Part shown: one piece after another, positions 33,406 to 41,990 of the stretch
How positions within the stretch are numbered: the stretch's first letter is position 1
How the letters are laid out: every line of letters begins with the position of its first letter
Assembly (NCBI RefSeq): GCF_002973535.1
Contig: NZ_PVEP01000004.1
Coordinates: forward strand, 193,501 to 257,500
Direction: 5' to 3'
Length of the DNA stretch: 64,000 nucleotides
Source of the DNA: Albidovulum denitrificans
GTDB taxonomy: Bacteria; Pseudomonadota; Alphaproteobacteria; Rhodobacterales; Rhodobacteraceae
The notes under the pieces: model-generated
Database searches by the model: none
The model's input: only the letters and a program-made list of their open reading frames with translations
What the model was told of the DNA's origin: nothing
Made by a program: the position numbers and the translations under genes

Positions 33406-35373
33406 CTACTCCGCCGCCTCCGCCTTGGGCTCGGCCAGGGCCACGATGTCGAACATGATCCGGTTCAGCTCGAAATCCTTCGGCGTATAGACGCGGGCGA
33501 CGCCCATGCTGGCCAGCCGAGCCGCGTCCTCGTCGGGGATGATGCCGCCGACGACGACGGGGATGTGGGAAAGGCCGGCGCTGCGCATCCTCTCCATCAG
33601 CTCCTCGATCAGCGGCAGGTGGCTGCCCGACAGGATCGAAAGGCCGACGACATGGGCGTTCTGGTCCAGTGCCGCATCGACGATCTGTTCCGGCGTCAGG
33701 CGGATGCCCTCATAGGTGATGTCCATGCCGCAGTCGCGGGCGCGGGCGGCGATCTGTTCGGCGCCGTTGGAATGGCCGTCGAGGCCGGGCTTGCCGACAA
33801 GGAACTTGAGGCGGCGGCCGAGGCGGGTTGAGACGGCATCGACGGCGGCGCGAATCTCGTCCAGCCCCTCGGTCCGGTTCGACGGGCTTTTCGATACGCC
33901 CGTCGGGCCGCGGTATTCGCCGTGGACCTGGCGCATGACGCCCGCCCATTCGCCGGTGGTCACGCCGGCCTTGGCGCAAGCGATGGATGCGGGCATGACG
34001 TTGCGGCCCGCCCTGGCATCGGTGCGGAGCGTCGTCAGGGCGGCCTGAGCGGCGCCCTCATCCCGGCCCGCGCGCCAGTCGGTCAGGCGGGCGATCTGGT
34101 CCTGTTCGACCGCCGGGTCGACGGTCAGGATGGCGCCATCGCCCGAGGTGAGGGGCGAAGGTTCGGCCTCGGTCCAGCGGTTGACGCCGACGACGACGGT
34201 TTCGTTGGTCTCGATCCGGTTGAGGCGTTCGGAGTTGCTCTCCACCAGCCGGGCCTTCATGTAGTCGATGGCGGCAATGGCGCCGCCCATGCTGTCGAGC
34301 GTGGCAAGCTCGTCCCGCGCGCCGTCCTTCAGCGCCTCGACCTTGGCGGTAATGGCGGGGTTGCCGTCGAAGAGGTCGCCGTATTCCAGCAGGTCGGTCT
34401 CATAGGCCAGAATCTGCTGCATCCTCAGCGACCATTGCTGATCCCAGGGGCGGGGCAGGCCAAGCGCCTCGTTCCACGCGGGCAGTTGCACGGCGCGGGC
34501 GCGGGCGTTTTTCGACAGCGTGACGGCGAGCATTTCCAGAAGGATGCGGTAGACGTTGTTTTCCGGCTGCTGTTCGGTGAGGCCGAGGGAGTTGACCTGC
34601 ACGCCGTAGCGGAAGCGGCGGAATTTCTCGTCCTCGATGCCGTAGCGGTCGCGGCAGATTTCGTCCCACAGCTCGGTGAAGGCGCGCATCTTGCACATCT
34701 CGGTGACAAAACGGATGCCCGCGTTGACGAAAAAGGAGATGCGGCCGACCATCTCGGGGAAGGCCTCGGTGGGTACCTTGGTCTTGAGGTCGTCCAACAC
34801 CGCGATGCCGGTGGCGAGCGCGAAGGCAAGCTCCTGCTCCGGCGTCGCGCCTGCCTCTTGCAGGTGGTAGGAACAGACGTTCATCGGGTTCCATTTCGGC
34901 AGATGTTCCCGCGTGTAGGCGGCGACATCCGTGATCATGGCGAGGCTGGGCTTCGGCGGGCAGATATAGGTCCCGCGCGACAGGTATTCCTTCACCAGAT
35001 CGTTCTGCACCGTGCCTTGCAGCTTCGAGATATCCGCGCCCTGCTCCTCGGCCACGGCGATGTAAAGCGACAGGAGCCAGGGGGCCGTCGCGTTGATCGT
35101 CATAGAGGTGTTCATCTGTTCCAGCGGGATCTGGTCGAAAAGCGCGCGCATGTCGCCCAGATGGCAGACGGGCACACCGACCTTGCCGACCTCTCCCTTG
35201 GCGCGGGGATCATCGCTGTCATAGCCGGTCTGGGTCGGCAGGTCGAAGGCGACGGAAAGGCCGGTCTGCCCCTTGGCGAGGTTGCCGCGATACAGGGCGT
35301 TCGACTTTTCGGCGGTGGAATGGCCCGCATAGGTGCGGAACAGCCAGGGCCTGTCTTTCTGCGCCGTGGACAT
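33406..35373 (-). CDS. ecm: Ethylmalonyl-CoA mutase (MeaA/Ecm), coenzyme B12-dependent
   Basis: A 655-residue single-chain mutase. The opening RPWLFRTYAGHSTAEKSNALYRGNLAKGQTGLSVAFDLPTQTGYD has the TYAGHSTA and LPTQTGYD features of Ecm rather than the RQYAGF/ATHRGYD form of methylmalonyl-CoA mutase. The C-terminal B12 domain has GLDGHSNG (D-x-H-x-x-G, His ligand) and VGGIIPDEDA. It converts (2R)-ethylmalonyl-CoA to methylsuccinyl-CoA. The start at 35373 has an AAGGAGG site; upstream codons to 36012 are antisense to the acyltransferase. ccr lies 1.7 kb away, so two hallmark enzymes of acetyl-CoA assimilation are linked. Confidence 0.94.
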   Translation of the reverse strand: MSTAQKDRPWLFRTYAGHSTAEKSNALYRGNLAKGQTGLSVAFDLPTQTGYDSDDPRAKGEVGKVGVPVCHLGDMRALFDQIPLEQMNTSMTINATAPWLLSLYIAVAEEQGADISKLQGTVQNDLVKEYLSRGTYICPPKPSLAMITDVAAYTREHLPKWNPMNVCSYHLQEAGATPEQELAFALATGIAVLDDLKTKVPTEAFPEMVGRISFFVNAGIRFVTEMCKMRAFTELWDEICRDRYGIEDEKFRRFRYGVQVNSLGLTEQQPENNVYRILLEMLAVTLSKNARARAVQLPAWNEALGLPRPWDQQWSLRMQQILAYETDLLEYGDLFDGNPAITAKVEALKDGARDELATLDSMGGAIAAIDYMKARLVESNSERLNRIETNETVVVGVNRWTEAEPSPLTSGDGAILTVDPAVEQDQIARLTDWRAGRDEGAAQAALTTLRTDARAGRNVMPASIACAKAGVTTGEWAGVMRQVHGEYRGPTGVSKSPSNRTEGLDEIRAAVDAVSTRLGRRLKFLVGKPGLDGHSNGAEQIAARARDCGMDITYEGIRLTPEQIVDAALDQNAHVVGLSILSGSHLPLIEELMERMRSAGLSHIPVVVGGIIPDEDAARLASMGVARVYTPKDFELNRIMFDIVALAEPKAEAAE

Positions 35374-35508
35374 GGGGCCTCCTTGAATCAAGCTTGAAAC
35401 TTTATTTCGCAATCGCAGAGATAAGGGACATTTCCTGACCTTGTCAATTCGCTGCGTCGCGGCATCACGGGATTTACCGCCGGGCGGGAAACTGTCAACG
35501 TCGCGTCG

Positions 35509-36918
35509 ATGTTTCAGCCGGTGACGATCCCGCTTTGGCTTTTCGTGCTGATCCTGCTTTTCGCCGGGATCGCCTTTCTGTCGCATTTCCTGTTCCCCTC
35601 GGTCCGGTGGTTCTTTCGCAGGCGGATGGAACGGGTGGTGGCGCGGCTGAACGCGCGGCTTGAGCGGCCGATCCAGCCCTTCAAGCTGATGCGGCGGCCC
35701 GACATGATCGTGCGGCTGGTTCATGACCCGGAGGTCGCGAAGGTCATCGCCGATGAGGCGGCGGCGAGCGGGGAGCCGGAGAGCGTGCTTCAGGAACGCG
35801 CGCGGCGTTATGCGCGCGAGATCGTGCCGGCCTTTTCCGCTACGGTCTATTTCGGCATCGCGGTGCGGGCGGCGAAGTGGTTGTCGCGGCTGATCTACGA
35901 CGTTCGGATCGACCGGCCGGGGGCGGCTGTCGAAGCCGGGATCGACAAGGGCGCGACGGTGGTCTTCGTGATGAACCATCGGTCGAACATGGATTATGTG
36001 CTGGTCACGCATCTGGTCTCGACCCGCTCGGCGCTATCCTATGCGGTCGGCGAATGGGCGCGGGTCTGGCCGCTTTCGTGGCTGATCCGGGCGTCGGGGG
36101 CCTATTTCATCCATCGCAGACGAAGCAATCCGCTCTACCGCCGCATCCTGTCGCGTTATGTTCAGATGGCGACGGAAGAGGGCGTGACGCAGGCGATCTT
36201 TCCCGAAGGCGGGCTGAGCCTGACGGGGGAGGTGGGCGCGGCGCGGCTGGGTATCCTGTCCTATCTGGTGGGCGCCTGGCACCCCGGCGGGCGCGACGTG
36301 GTCTTCGTGCCGGTGGCGCTGGGCTATGACCGGGTGCTTGAGGACCGGGTGCTGGTCGCGGCGCATAAGGAAGGGACGCGGCGGTTCCGTGCCTCTCTCT
36401 GGTCGATTGCGAAGTTCGTCGGGCGGCAGGTCAAGCGGGCGCTTGGCGGGCGGTTTCACAAGTTCGGTGGTGCCTCGGTCAGTTTCGGTACGCCGGTGTC
36501 GCTGGCGGCGTTCATGGAGGCGCCGCATGCCGATCCGGTCGCCGATCTGGGGGCGGCGTTGATGGAGCGTATCCGGCGCAATGTGCCGGTCCTGCCGGTG
36601 CCGCTTCTGGCGGCGGCTTTCGAGGGCGAAGGGGCCGTGGCGCGCGCGGAACTGATCCGGCGGGCGGAGGCGTTGGTCGCGCGCCTTGGCGATGTCGGCG
36701 CGCGCCCCGACCTTCCGCCGGGCGGTGCGGCGGCGGCGGTCGGGGCCGCGATCCGGCTGCTGGCGCTGCGCAAGGTGGTGTTCGAGGAGGGCGACGAGGT
36801 CCGCGTCAACCCGGTGGAGCGTGACCTGATCGGCTTCTACGCTGCCCCGGTCCGGCAGCATCTTGCTGCGGATGCGGCATCAGATCGGGCGGAAATGCCC
36901 GGATACATGGCAGATTGA
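35509..36918 (+). CDS. PlsB-like 1-acyl-glycerol-3-phosphate/glycerol-3-phosphate acyltransferase
   Basis: A 469-residue membrane protein. An N-terminal helix (FVLILLFAGIAFLSHFLF) anchors it, and the acyltransferase domain has motif I NHRSNMDY (about 155-162), motif III FPEGGLSLTG (about 234-243) and VFVPVALGYD. It is much shorter than E. coli PlsB (about 800 residues), so the exact acceptor is uncertain. It is divergent from ecm (135-bp gap) and reads toward ccr. A lipid enzyme between two ethylmalonyl-CoA pathway genes has no obvious pathway logic. Confidence 0.85.
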   Translation: MFQPVTIPLWLFVLILLFAGIAFLSHFLFPSVRWFFRRRMERVVARLNARLERPIQPFKLMRRPDMIVRLVHDPEVAKVIADEAAASGEPESVLQERARRYAREIVPAFSATVYFGIAVRAAKWLSRLIYDVRIDRPGAAVEAGIDKGATVVFVMNHRSNMDYVLVTHLVSTRSALSYAVGEWARVWPLSWLIRASGAYFIHRRRSNPLYRRILSRYVQMATEEGVTQAIFPEGGLSLTGEVGAARLGILSYLVGAWHPGGRDVVFVPVALGYDRVLEDRVLVAAHKEGTRRFRASLWSIAKFVGRQVKRALGGRFHKFGGASVSFGTPVSLAAFMEAPHADPVADLGAALMERIRRNVPVLPVPLLAAAFEGEGAVARAELIRRAEALVARLGDVGARPDLPPGGAAAAVGAAIRLLALRKVVFEEGDEVRVNPVERDLIGFYAAPVRQHLAADAASDRAEMPGYMAD

Positions 36919-36958
36919 CGTCGGGTGAGACATAAAATTACAAAATCATACCGTCAGG

Positions 36959-36970
36959 ATATTGCAATAT
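36959..36970. promoter_or_regulatory. ATATTGCAATAT palindrome upstream of ccr
   Basis: A perfect 12-bp palindrome with a TTGCAA core sits 77 bp before the ccr start, followed by another TTGC half at 36970. PccR/ScfR-type regulators of short-chain acyl-CoA genes in Rhodobacter use TTTGCAAA-like sites, so a related XRE-family regulator is a candidate (inference). Confidence 0.35.
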
Positions 36971-37046
36971 TGCTTTGCCGATCATATTCCATGCCTTGAG
37001 GCCGCGTTGATTCTGCGATGCGGCGAGCGACTTCAGGAGACGCCAG

Positions 37047-38327
37047 ATGGCCTTGGATGTGAAGACCGAGATCGCGCCCTATGACGCGCCGGAAAAGGAC
37101 CTTTACGAGATCGGTGAAATGCCGCCTCTCGGTTATGTTCCGAAGACCATGTACGCCTGGGCCATCCGCAAGGAGCGTCATGGCGAGCCCGACAGCGCGA
37201 TGCAGGTCGAGGTCGTGGAAACGCCCGAGATCGACAGCCATGAGGTGCTGGTTCTCGTCATGGCCGCGGGCGTCAACTATAACGGCGTCTGGGCCGCGCT
37301 TGGCATTCCGATCAGCCCGTTCGACGGCCACAAGGCGCCCTATCATATCGCCGGTTCCGATGCCTCTGGGATCGTCTGGAAGGTCGGCGACAAGGTGAAG
37401 CGCTGGAAGGTGGGCGATGAGGTCGTCATCCACTGCAACCAGGACGACGGCGACGACGAGGAATGCAACGGCGGCGATCCGATGTTTTCCCCCAGCCAGC
37501 GGATCTGGGGCTATGAGACGCCGGACGGCTCTTTCGCGCAGTTCACCCGCGTGCAGGCACAGCAGCTCATGCACCGGCCAAAGCACCTGACCTGGGAGGA
37601 AAGCGCCTGCTACACGCTGACGCTGGCCACCGCGTATCGGATGCTTTTCGGTCACCGGCCGCATATCCTCAAGCCCGGCGACAACGTGCTGGTCTGGGGG
37701 GCGTCGGGCGGTCTGGGGTCCTATGCGATCCAGCTTATCAACGCGGCCGGGGCCAACGCGATTGGCGTGATCTCGGAAGAGGACAAGCGCCAGTTTGTCA
37801 TGGATCTGGGCGCGAAGGGCGTCATCAACCGCAAGGAGTTCAATTGCTGGGGCCAGATGCCGACGGTCAACACGCCGGAATATGCCGCCTGGTTCAAGGA
37901 GGCGCGCAAGTTCGGCGCCGCGATCTGGGAGATCACCGGCAAGGGCAACAACGTCGACATGGTGTTCGAACATCCGGGCGAGGCGACCTTTCCGGTGTCG
38001 GTCTTCGTGGTGAAGCGCGGCGGCATGGTGGTGATCTGTGCGGGCACCACGGGCTATAACCTGACCTTCGACGTGCGCTACCTCTGGATGCACCAGAAGC
38101 GCGTGCAGGGCAGCCACTTCGCCAACCTGAAACAGGCGGCGGCGGCCAACAAGCTGATGCTTGAACGCAGGCTTGACCCCTGCATGTCCGAGGTCTTTCC
38201 CTGGGCCGAAATCCCGGCCGCGCATATGAAGATGCGCCGGAATGAGCATAAGCCGGGCAACATGGCGGTGCTGGTGCAGGCCCCGCGCACGGGCCTGCGC
38301 ACCTTCGAGGACGCGCTTGAGGGTTGA
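37047..38327 (+). CDS. ccrA: Crotonyl-CoA carboxylase/reductase
   Basis: A 426-residue medium-chain dehydrogenase/reductase, the key enzyme of the ethylmalonyl-CoA pathway: crotonyl-CoA + CO2 + NADPH to (2S)-ethylmalonyl-CoA. Family features are the N-terminal LYEIGEMPPLGYVPKTMYAW, GVNYNGVWAALG, DASGIVWKVGDKVKRWKVGDEV, the nucleotide motif GASGGLGSYAIQL (about 216-228) and GSHFANLKQA near the end. Length is normal. A CAGGAGACG site precedes the ATG and a strong terminator follows. The stop is followed by a TGACCTAAGGTCA palindrome (38337-38349). Confidence 0.96.
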   Translation: MALDVKTEIAPYDAPEKDLYEIGEMPPLGYVPKTMYAWAIRKERHGEPDSAMQVEVVETPEIDSHEVLVLVMAAGVNYNGVWAALGIPISPFDGHKAPYHIAGSDASGIVWKVGDKVKRWKVGDEVVIHCNQDDGDDEECNGGDPMFSPSQRIWGYETPDGSFAQFTRVQAQQLMHRPKHLTWEESACYTLTLATAYRMLFGHRPHILKPGDNVLVWGASGGLGSYAIQLINAAGANAIGVISEEDKRQFVMDLGAKGVINRKEFNCWGQMPTVNTPEYAAWFKEARKFGAAIWEITGKGNNVDMVFEHPGEATFPVSVFVVKRGGMVVICAGTTGYNLTFDVRYLWMHQKRVQGSHFANLKQAAAANKLMLERRLDPCMSEVFPWAEIPAAHMKMRRNEHKPGNMAVLVQAPRTGLRTFEDALEG

Positions 38328-38358
38328 AAGCCCGGTTGACCTAAGGTCAGATTTTGCG

Positions 38359-38393
38359 AAAACCCCGCCCGGCGAAGGCCGCGGCGGGGTTTT
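38359..38393 (+). terminator. Rho-independent terminator after ccr
   Basis: AAAACCCCGCC (38359-38369) and GGCGGGGTTTT (38383-38393) form a perfect 11-bp stem with a 13-base loop and a T-run. It isolates ccr from the quorum-sensing locus. Confidence 0.88.
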
Positions 38394-38432
38394 GTACTTC
38401 TTGTCTTTCAAGTAAAATCAATAGGTTGCAAC

Positions 38433-38448
38433 ATGACGTTCCCGTCAT
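38433..38448. promoter_or_regulatory. Candidate lux-type box upstream of the luxR locus
   Basis: ATGACG-TTCC-CGTCAT is a perfect 6-bp inverted repeat with a 4-base spacer, 94 bp before the small gene at 38542. Size and position fit a LuxR-type operator, but the sequence is not a standard lux box. Confidence 0.4.
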
Positions 38449-38541
38449 TTTCGGTGGGTTGCTTTATTGTTCTCCTGCGCAGAGCATTTACAGGCTGGGG
38501 TTGAAAGGGCGTGCCACATACCGCTTTGAGAGCGAGCGAAA

Positions 38542-38757
38542 ATGCAATATACTTGGATACTGGATGTGCTGACGGACCTGCGGACCTTTGCGATGGCCAA
38601 CGGGTTGCCCGCACTGGCCGAGCAGCTGGACGACACATCGCTTGTTGCCGCGACGGAAATAGCGCAGACCATCGCCGAAGCACCGGGAGGGGCGGGGCTT
38701 AATGCAAACGAAGCTGCCTGGCTTCATTTCGGAGCTACAGCAGGCGACAACGCTTGA
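38542..38757 (+). CDS. Small acidic protein preceding luxR, unknown function
   Basis: A 71-residue protein: QYTWILDVLTDLRTFAMANG, then LPALAEQLDDTSLVAATEIAQ. It is largely helical and acidic, with no membrane segment. The last 56 bp overlap the luxR start in another frame, so the two are probably co-expressed. A similar short gene precedes luxR in other Rhodobacterales as far as I recall; I cannot verify that here. The ribosome site (GAGCG) is weak. A role in tuning LuxR is only a suggestion from position. Confidence 0.6.
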   Translation: MQYTWILDVLTDLRTFAMANGLPALAEQLDDTSLVAATEIAQTIAEAPGGAGLNANEAAWLHFGATAGDNA

Positions 38758-39415
38758 GTCTTTGCAACCCGTTATCGTCGGGTTGCGCAATCTGCTTGAT
38801 ATCGAGCATGTGGTTTACCATTCGGTCAACTCGACCGGGCAGCAATATGCCGTCCTGACCTATTCCTCCGACTGGGTGAACCGCTATCTGACCGAGGATT
38901 ACGCCCGGATCGACCCCGTGGTTCAGGGCTGCTTTCGCCGCTTTCACCCGGTCAACTGGAAGACGCTCGACTGGTCGGGGCGTTCCACCCGCAATTTCTT
39001 TGGCGAGGCGATCGACGCGGGCGTCGGCAACCAGGGCTATTCGGTGCCGATCCGGGGGCCGAACGGGCAATTCGCGCTGTTCACCGTGTCGCACCGTGCC
39101 GGTGACGATACATGGGCGCGTTTCACCGCCGAGCGGATGGCGGACCTGATCCTGATCGCGCATTTCATCAACCAGAAGGCGCTTGAGATCGAGGGCGGGC
39201 GCGACATCAACGCGATGAAATCGCTCAGCCCGCGTGAGGTCGATGTGCTGACCATGCTGGCGATGGGGCTGAACCGGGCGCAGGCGGCCGACAGCCTTGC
39301 CATCTCTGAACATACATTCCGCACCTATGTGGAAAGCGCCCGTTTCAAGCTGGGCGCCAATAACACGACGCAGGCCGTCGCGCGCGCCGTGTCCGAGGGC
39401 CTTGTGCTGATCTGA
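38702..39415 (+). CDS. LuxR-family quorum-sensing transcriptional regulator
   Basis: A 237-residue regulator. The autoinducer-binding domain (about 20-150) has the conserved Trp/Tyr/Asp set in DWVNRYLTEDYARIDPVV and NWKTLDW; the C-terminal HTH LSPREVDVLTMLAMGLNRAQAADSLAISEHTFRTYVESARFKL is a GerE-type domain. It should bind the acyl-homoserine lactone made by the next gene. A GGGAGG site lies upstream of the ATG. luxI begins 64 bp after its stop. Confidence 0.92.
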   Translation: MQTKLPGFISELQQATTLESLQPVIVGLRNLLDIEHVVYHSVNSTGQQYAVLTYSSDWVNRYLTEDYARIDPVVQGCFRRFHPVNWKTLDWSGRSTRNFFGEAIDAGVGNQGYSVPIRGPNGQFALFTVSHRAGDDTWARFTAERMADLILIAHFINQKALEIEGGRDINAMKSLSPREVDVLTMLAMGLNRAQAADSLAISEHTFRTYVESARFKLGANNTTQAVARAVSEGLVLI

Positions 39416-39456
39416 GGCCCGGAAGGAACTGATTAACCAAGCTTCGCTATGCCCGA

Positions 39457-39471
39457 TCCATCATCGATGGA
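39457..39471. promoter_or_regulatory. TCCATC-ATC-GATGGA inverted repeat at the luxI start
   Basis: A perfect 6-bp inverted repeat with a 3-base spacer overlaps the luxI ribosome site (GGAGG, 39469-39473). It could be a DNA operator or an RNA hairpin that hides the ribosome site. Confidence 0.35.
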
Positions 39472-39478
39472 GGGCAGA

Positions 39479-40111
39479 ATGCTTCTATTTCTCAAAGCCG
39501 ATCAGCTTCGCGACATGCCGAGGCTGTGCGAAAGCATGTATTCCGACCGCGCGCGGCAGTTCCGCGACCGGCTTGGCTGGACGGTGGATGTGGACGGACA
39601 GGGCTGGGAGAGGGACGAATATGACGATCTCAACCCCGTCTATGTGATCTGGCAGAAGCCGGACGGATTGCATGGCGGCTCCATGCGGTTTCTGCCGACG
39701 ATGGGGAGGACGATGGTCAACGAACATTTCTCCGCCCTCAGCGGCGGGCGGCTTTACCACCATCAGAAGCTTTGGGAATGCACGCGCTTTTGCCTTAGCG
39801 ACGGGGCGGCGCCCAATGTCTCCGCCGCGCTGATGCTGGGGGGCGCGCAGCTTGGTGTCGGGCTGGACCTGGCCCGCGCCGTGGGGGTCTTTGACGCGCG
39901 GATGGTGCGCATCTACCGGCTTCTGGGCTGGCAGCCGGTGGTGCTGGGTACGACCGGCGACGGGGCCGAGGCGATCAGCGTCGGGATGTGGGAGTTTTCC
40001 GAGGAAATCCGGCAGCGCATGGCGAAGAAGGCAGGCATCGCGCCAGAGATGGCGCAGCACTGGTTCGACGTCGCACGGGACGGGCTGCGGGTGCTGCCGG
40101 TCGCGGGGTAA
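39479..40111 (+). CDS. Acyl-homoserine-lactone synthase, LuxI family
   Basis: A 210-residue autoinducer synthase. The conserved N-terminal core is visible: Arg-x-x-x-Phe-x-x-x-Leu-Gly-Trp (RARQFRDRLGW, about 20-30), the acidic DEYDDLNPVYVI, GSMRFLPTMG and WECTRFCLSD. The enzyme joins SAM and an acyl-ACP or acyl-CoA. The start at 39479 has GGAGG with 5-base spacing; the ATG at 39449 lacks a site. It follows luxR in the same direction. Acyl chain length cannot be told from the sequence. Confidence 0.93.
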   Translation: MLLFLKADQLRDMPRLCESMYSDRARQFRDRLGWTVDVDGQGWERDEYDDLNPVYVIWQKPDGLHGGSMRFLPTMGRTMVNEHFSALSGGRLYHHQKLWECTRFCLSDGAAPNVSAALMLGGAQLGVGLDLARAVGVFDARMVRIYRLLGWQPVVLGTTGDGAEAISVGMWEFSEEIRQRMAKKAGIAPEMAQHWFDVARDGLRVLPVAG

Positions 40112-40153
40112 TCGCGCTGGCATCTTGCCGGGGGCGCGGATACGGTCGCGCGC

Positions 40154-41680
40154 ATGACCGCAACCTTGCGCTTTTCCGACGATCAGGCCGTCGCCTGGGA
40201 TCGCATCGCCGAGATTCTCGGCGGTGCGGGGGTCGATCTGTTGAATGCGGAACTGCGCCCCGACGCGCCGGGCGGGCCAAGCGTTCTGGCGGTCGTGGGC
40301 AAGGCCGGTTCGGGCAAGACGATGCTGCTGGCGCAGCTGACCAAGGCCCTGGATGAGGCCGGGGTAGAGACGGTTTCGGGCGATTACGAGGGCAAGAAAC
40401 GCAAGGACCGGCGGACGCTGGCCATTCTTGCGCCAACCAACAAGGCGGCGAGCGTGTTGCGCGGGCGCGGGGTGCCTGCGACGACGATCCACCGCATCCT
40501 TTACACGCCGGTCTATGACCCGGAATACGAAAAGATCGCCGAATGGCTGGCCGGCAGCGGCGAGAGGCCGAAGATCGAGGGGCTGACGGACCTTGCGCTG
40601 GACCGGGCCAAGGCGTTCTACGATCAGGTCAAATCCATCCCCGGCGCGCTGGCCGCTGCGGGGTTGCGGGGGTCGGATTTCATCCGCGGCTGGAAGCGGC
40701 GGGAAGATCCGCTGGATATCGGTTTTGTCGATGAGGCGTCGATGCTGGACGAACGCCAGATGGACGACCTGAAAGAGATCTTTCCGACGCTGATCCTGTT
40801 CGGCGATCCGGCGCAGCTGGCGCCTGTGGGGCAGTCGGGGGAGATGGTGTTCGACCGGATGCCCGACAGCCGCAAGGTGGTGCTGCACCGCATTCACCGG
40901 CAGGCGGAGGATAACCCGATCCTTGACCTCGCCCATGCGCTGGGCGACCCCGACATCCGCTTCGAGGATTTCGAGAAGCTGGTGGGGGAGGCCGCGCGGC
41001 GTGACGACCGCGTCATCTGGGCGGAGCGGGTGGATTCCGACATGATGGCGCGATCCCCGGTGTTGGTCTGGCGCAACCAGACCCGTATCCGCCTGATCCA
41101 TGCCTTCCGTGCCGCGCACGGGGCGCCCGCGGACAACCTGCTGCCGGGGGAGCCGCTGCTTTGCGACGGGATCGAACTGCCGCTGAAGCACCGCAAGCGG
41201 CGGATCGACCTTGAGGCCAAGGGCCTGATCAAGGGGGCGCAGGTCATCTATCTGGGGCCGGGGTCGAAGACCGGCTTTTCGCGCGTCCATATCGTCGGCG
41301 CGGAGGAACCGCAGGTGGGCGTCGCCTCGATCATCAAGATCGAGATGCCGGATGAAGAGGAACCCTTTATCCCCTTCGCCGCCCATATGGGGGCCGCGTT
41401 CCTGCATGGCGCGGCGGTGACGATCCACAAGGCGCAAGGTTCGCAATGGGAAGACGTGCAGGTCTTCGCGCCCGATCTTTTCGTCGCGGCGCGGACCGGG
41501 CGGACCGAGGCCGGAACCCAGCTTTGGAAGCGGCTTGCCTATGTCGCGATCACGCGGGCGCAGAGCCGGTTGCACTGGATCGTGCGCAACCGTCTGGCCC
41601 GTCCGCAGGGGCCGCTGACCACCGCCGACCTGCCGGGCGGTCCGGCGCCGCTGGCCTTGCAGGCCGAGGGCGAGGGGTGA
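40154..41680 (+). CDS. RecD-like superfamily 1 DNA helicase / exonuclease V subunit-like ATPase
   Basis: A 508-residue SF1 helicase. Walker A GKAGSGKT (49-56), motif Ia LAPTNKAASVL, Walker B/motif II GFVDEASML, motif III LILFGDPAQLAPVG, motif IV-V-like VLHRIHRQ and, near the end, TIHKAQGSQWEDVQVFAP with YVAITRAQSRLHWIVRN (UvrD_C_2). It lacks the N-terminal RecBC-interacting part of RecD, so it is a stand-alone helicase, probably for repair or stalled replication. It follows luxI by 42 bp, perhaps by chance. Confidence 0.87.
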   Translation: MTATLRFSDDQAVAWDRIAEILGGAGVDLLNAELRPDAPGGPSVLAVVGKAGSGKTMLLAQLTKALDEAGVETVSGDYEGKKRKDRRTLAILAPTNKAASVLRGRGVPATTIHRILYTPVYDPEYEKIAEWLAGSGERPKIEGLTDLALDRAKAFYDQVKSIPGALAAAGLRGSDFIRGWKRREDPLDIGFVDEASMLDERQMDDLKEIFPTLILFGDPAQLAPVGQSGEMVFDRMPDSRKVVLHRIHRQAEDNPILDLAHALGDPDIRFEDFEKLVGEAARRDDRVIWAERVDSDMMARSPVLVWRNQTRIRLIHAFRAAHGAPADNLLPGEPLLCDGIELPLKHRKRRIDLEAKGLIKGAQVIYLGPGSKTGFSRVHIVGAEEPQVGVASIIKIEMPDEEEPFIPFAAHMGAAFLHGAAVTIHKAQGSQWEDVQVFAPDLFVAARTGRTEAGTQLWKRLAYVAITRAQSRLHWIVRNRLARPQGPLTTADLPGGPAPLALQAEGEG

Positions 41681-41746
41681 CATGTTTCGCCTTGGCGGCG
41701 GGGGGCGAATGCCGATAGGTTGGGCCGAAACCGCCGGAGAACCCCC

Positions 41747-41983
41747 ATGCGCTGCGTCTTTGTCCAGTTCCGTTGCCACCCCGGCCAGACCTACGGGGTC
41801 GCCGATGCGATCTATGACCGCGAGGTCGTGTCAGAGCTTTATTCGACCTCGGGCGAATATGACCTGATGGCCAAGGTCTATGTCCCCGAGGATGCCGATG
41901 TCGGCCATTGGCTGAACGAAAAACTCTTCGACATTCCAGGCATCAGCCGGACCCTGACGACGATGACCTTCCGGGCGTTTTAA
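41747..41983 (+). CDS. Stand-alone Lrp/AsnC ligand-binding (RAM) domain protein
   Basis: A 78-residue protein that is an AsnC C-terminal ligand-binding domain alone: MRCVFVQFRCHPGQTYGVADAIYDREVVSELYSTSGEYDLMAKVYV, ending with DIPGISRTLTTMTFRAF. There is no DNA-binding domain. Such SARD/RAM proteins bind amino acids and can modulate full-length Lrp partners. The start at 41747 has a GGAG site 7 bases upstream. Confidence 0.87.
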   Translation: MRCVFVQFRCHPGQTYGVADAIYDREVVSELYSTSGEYDLMAKVYVPEDADVGHWLNEKLFDIPGISRTLTTMTFRAF

Positions 41984-41990
41984 GCGTTAT

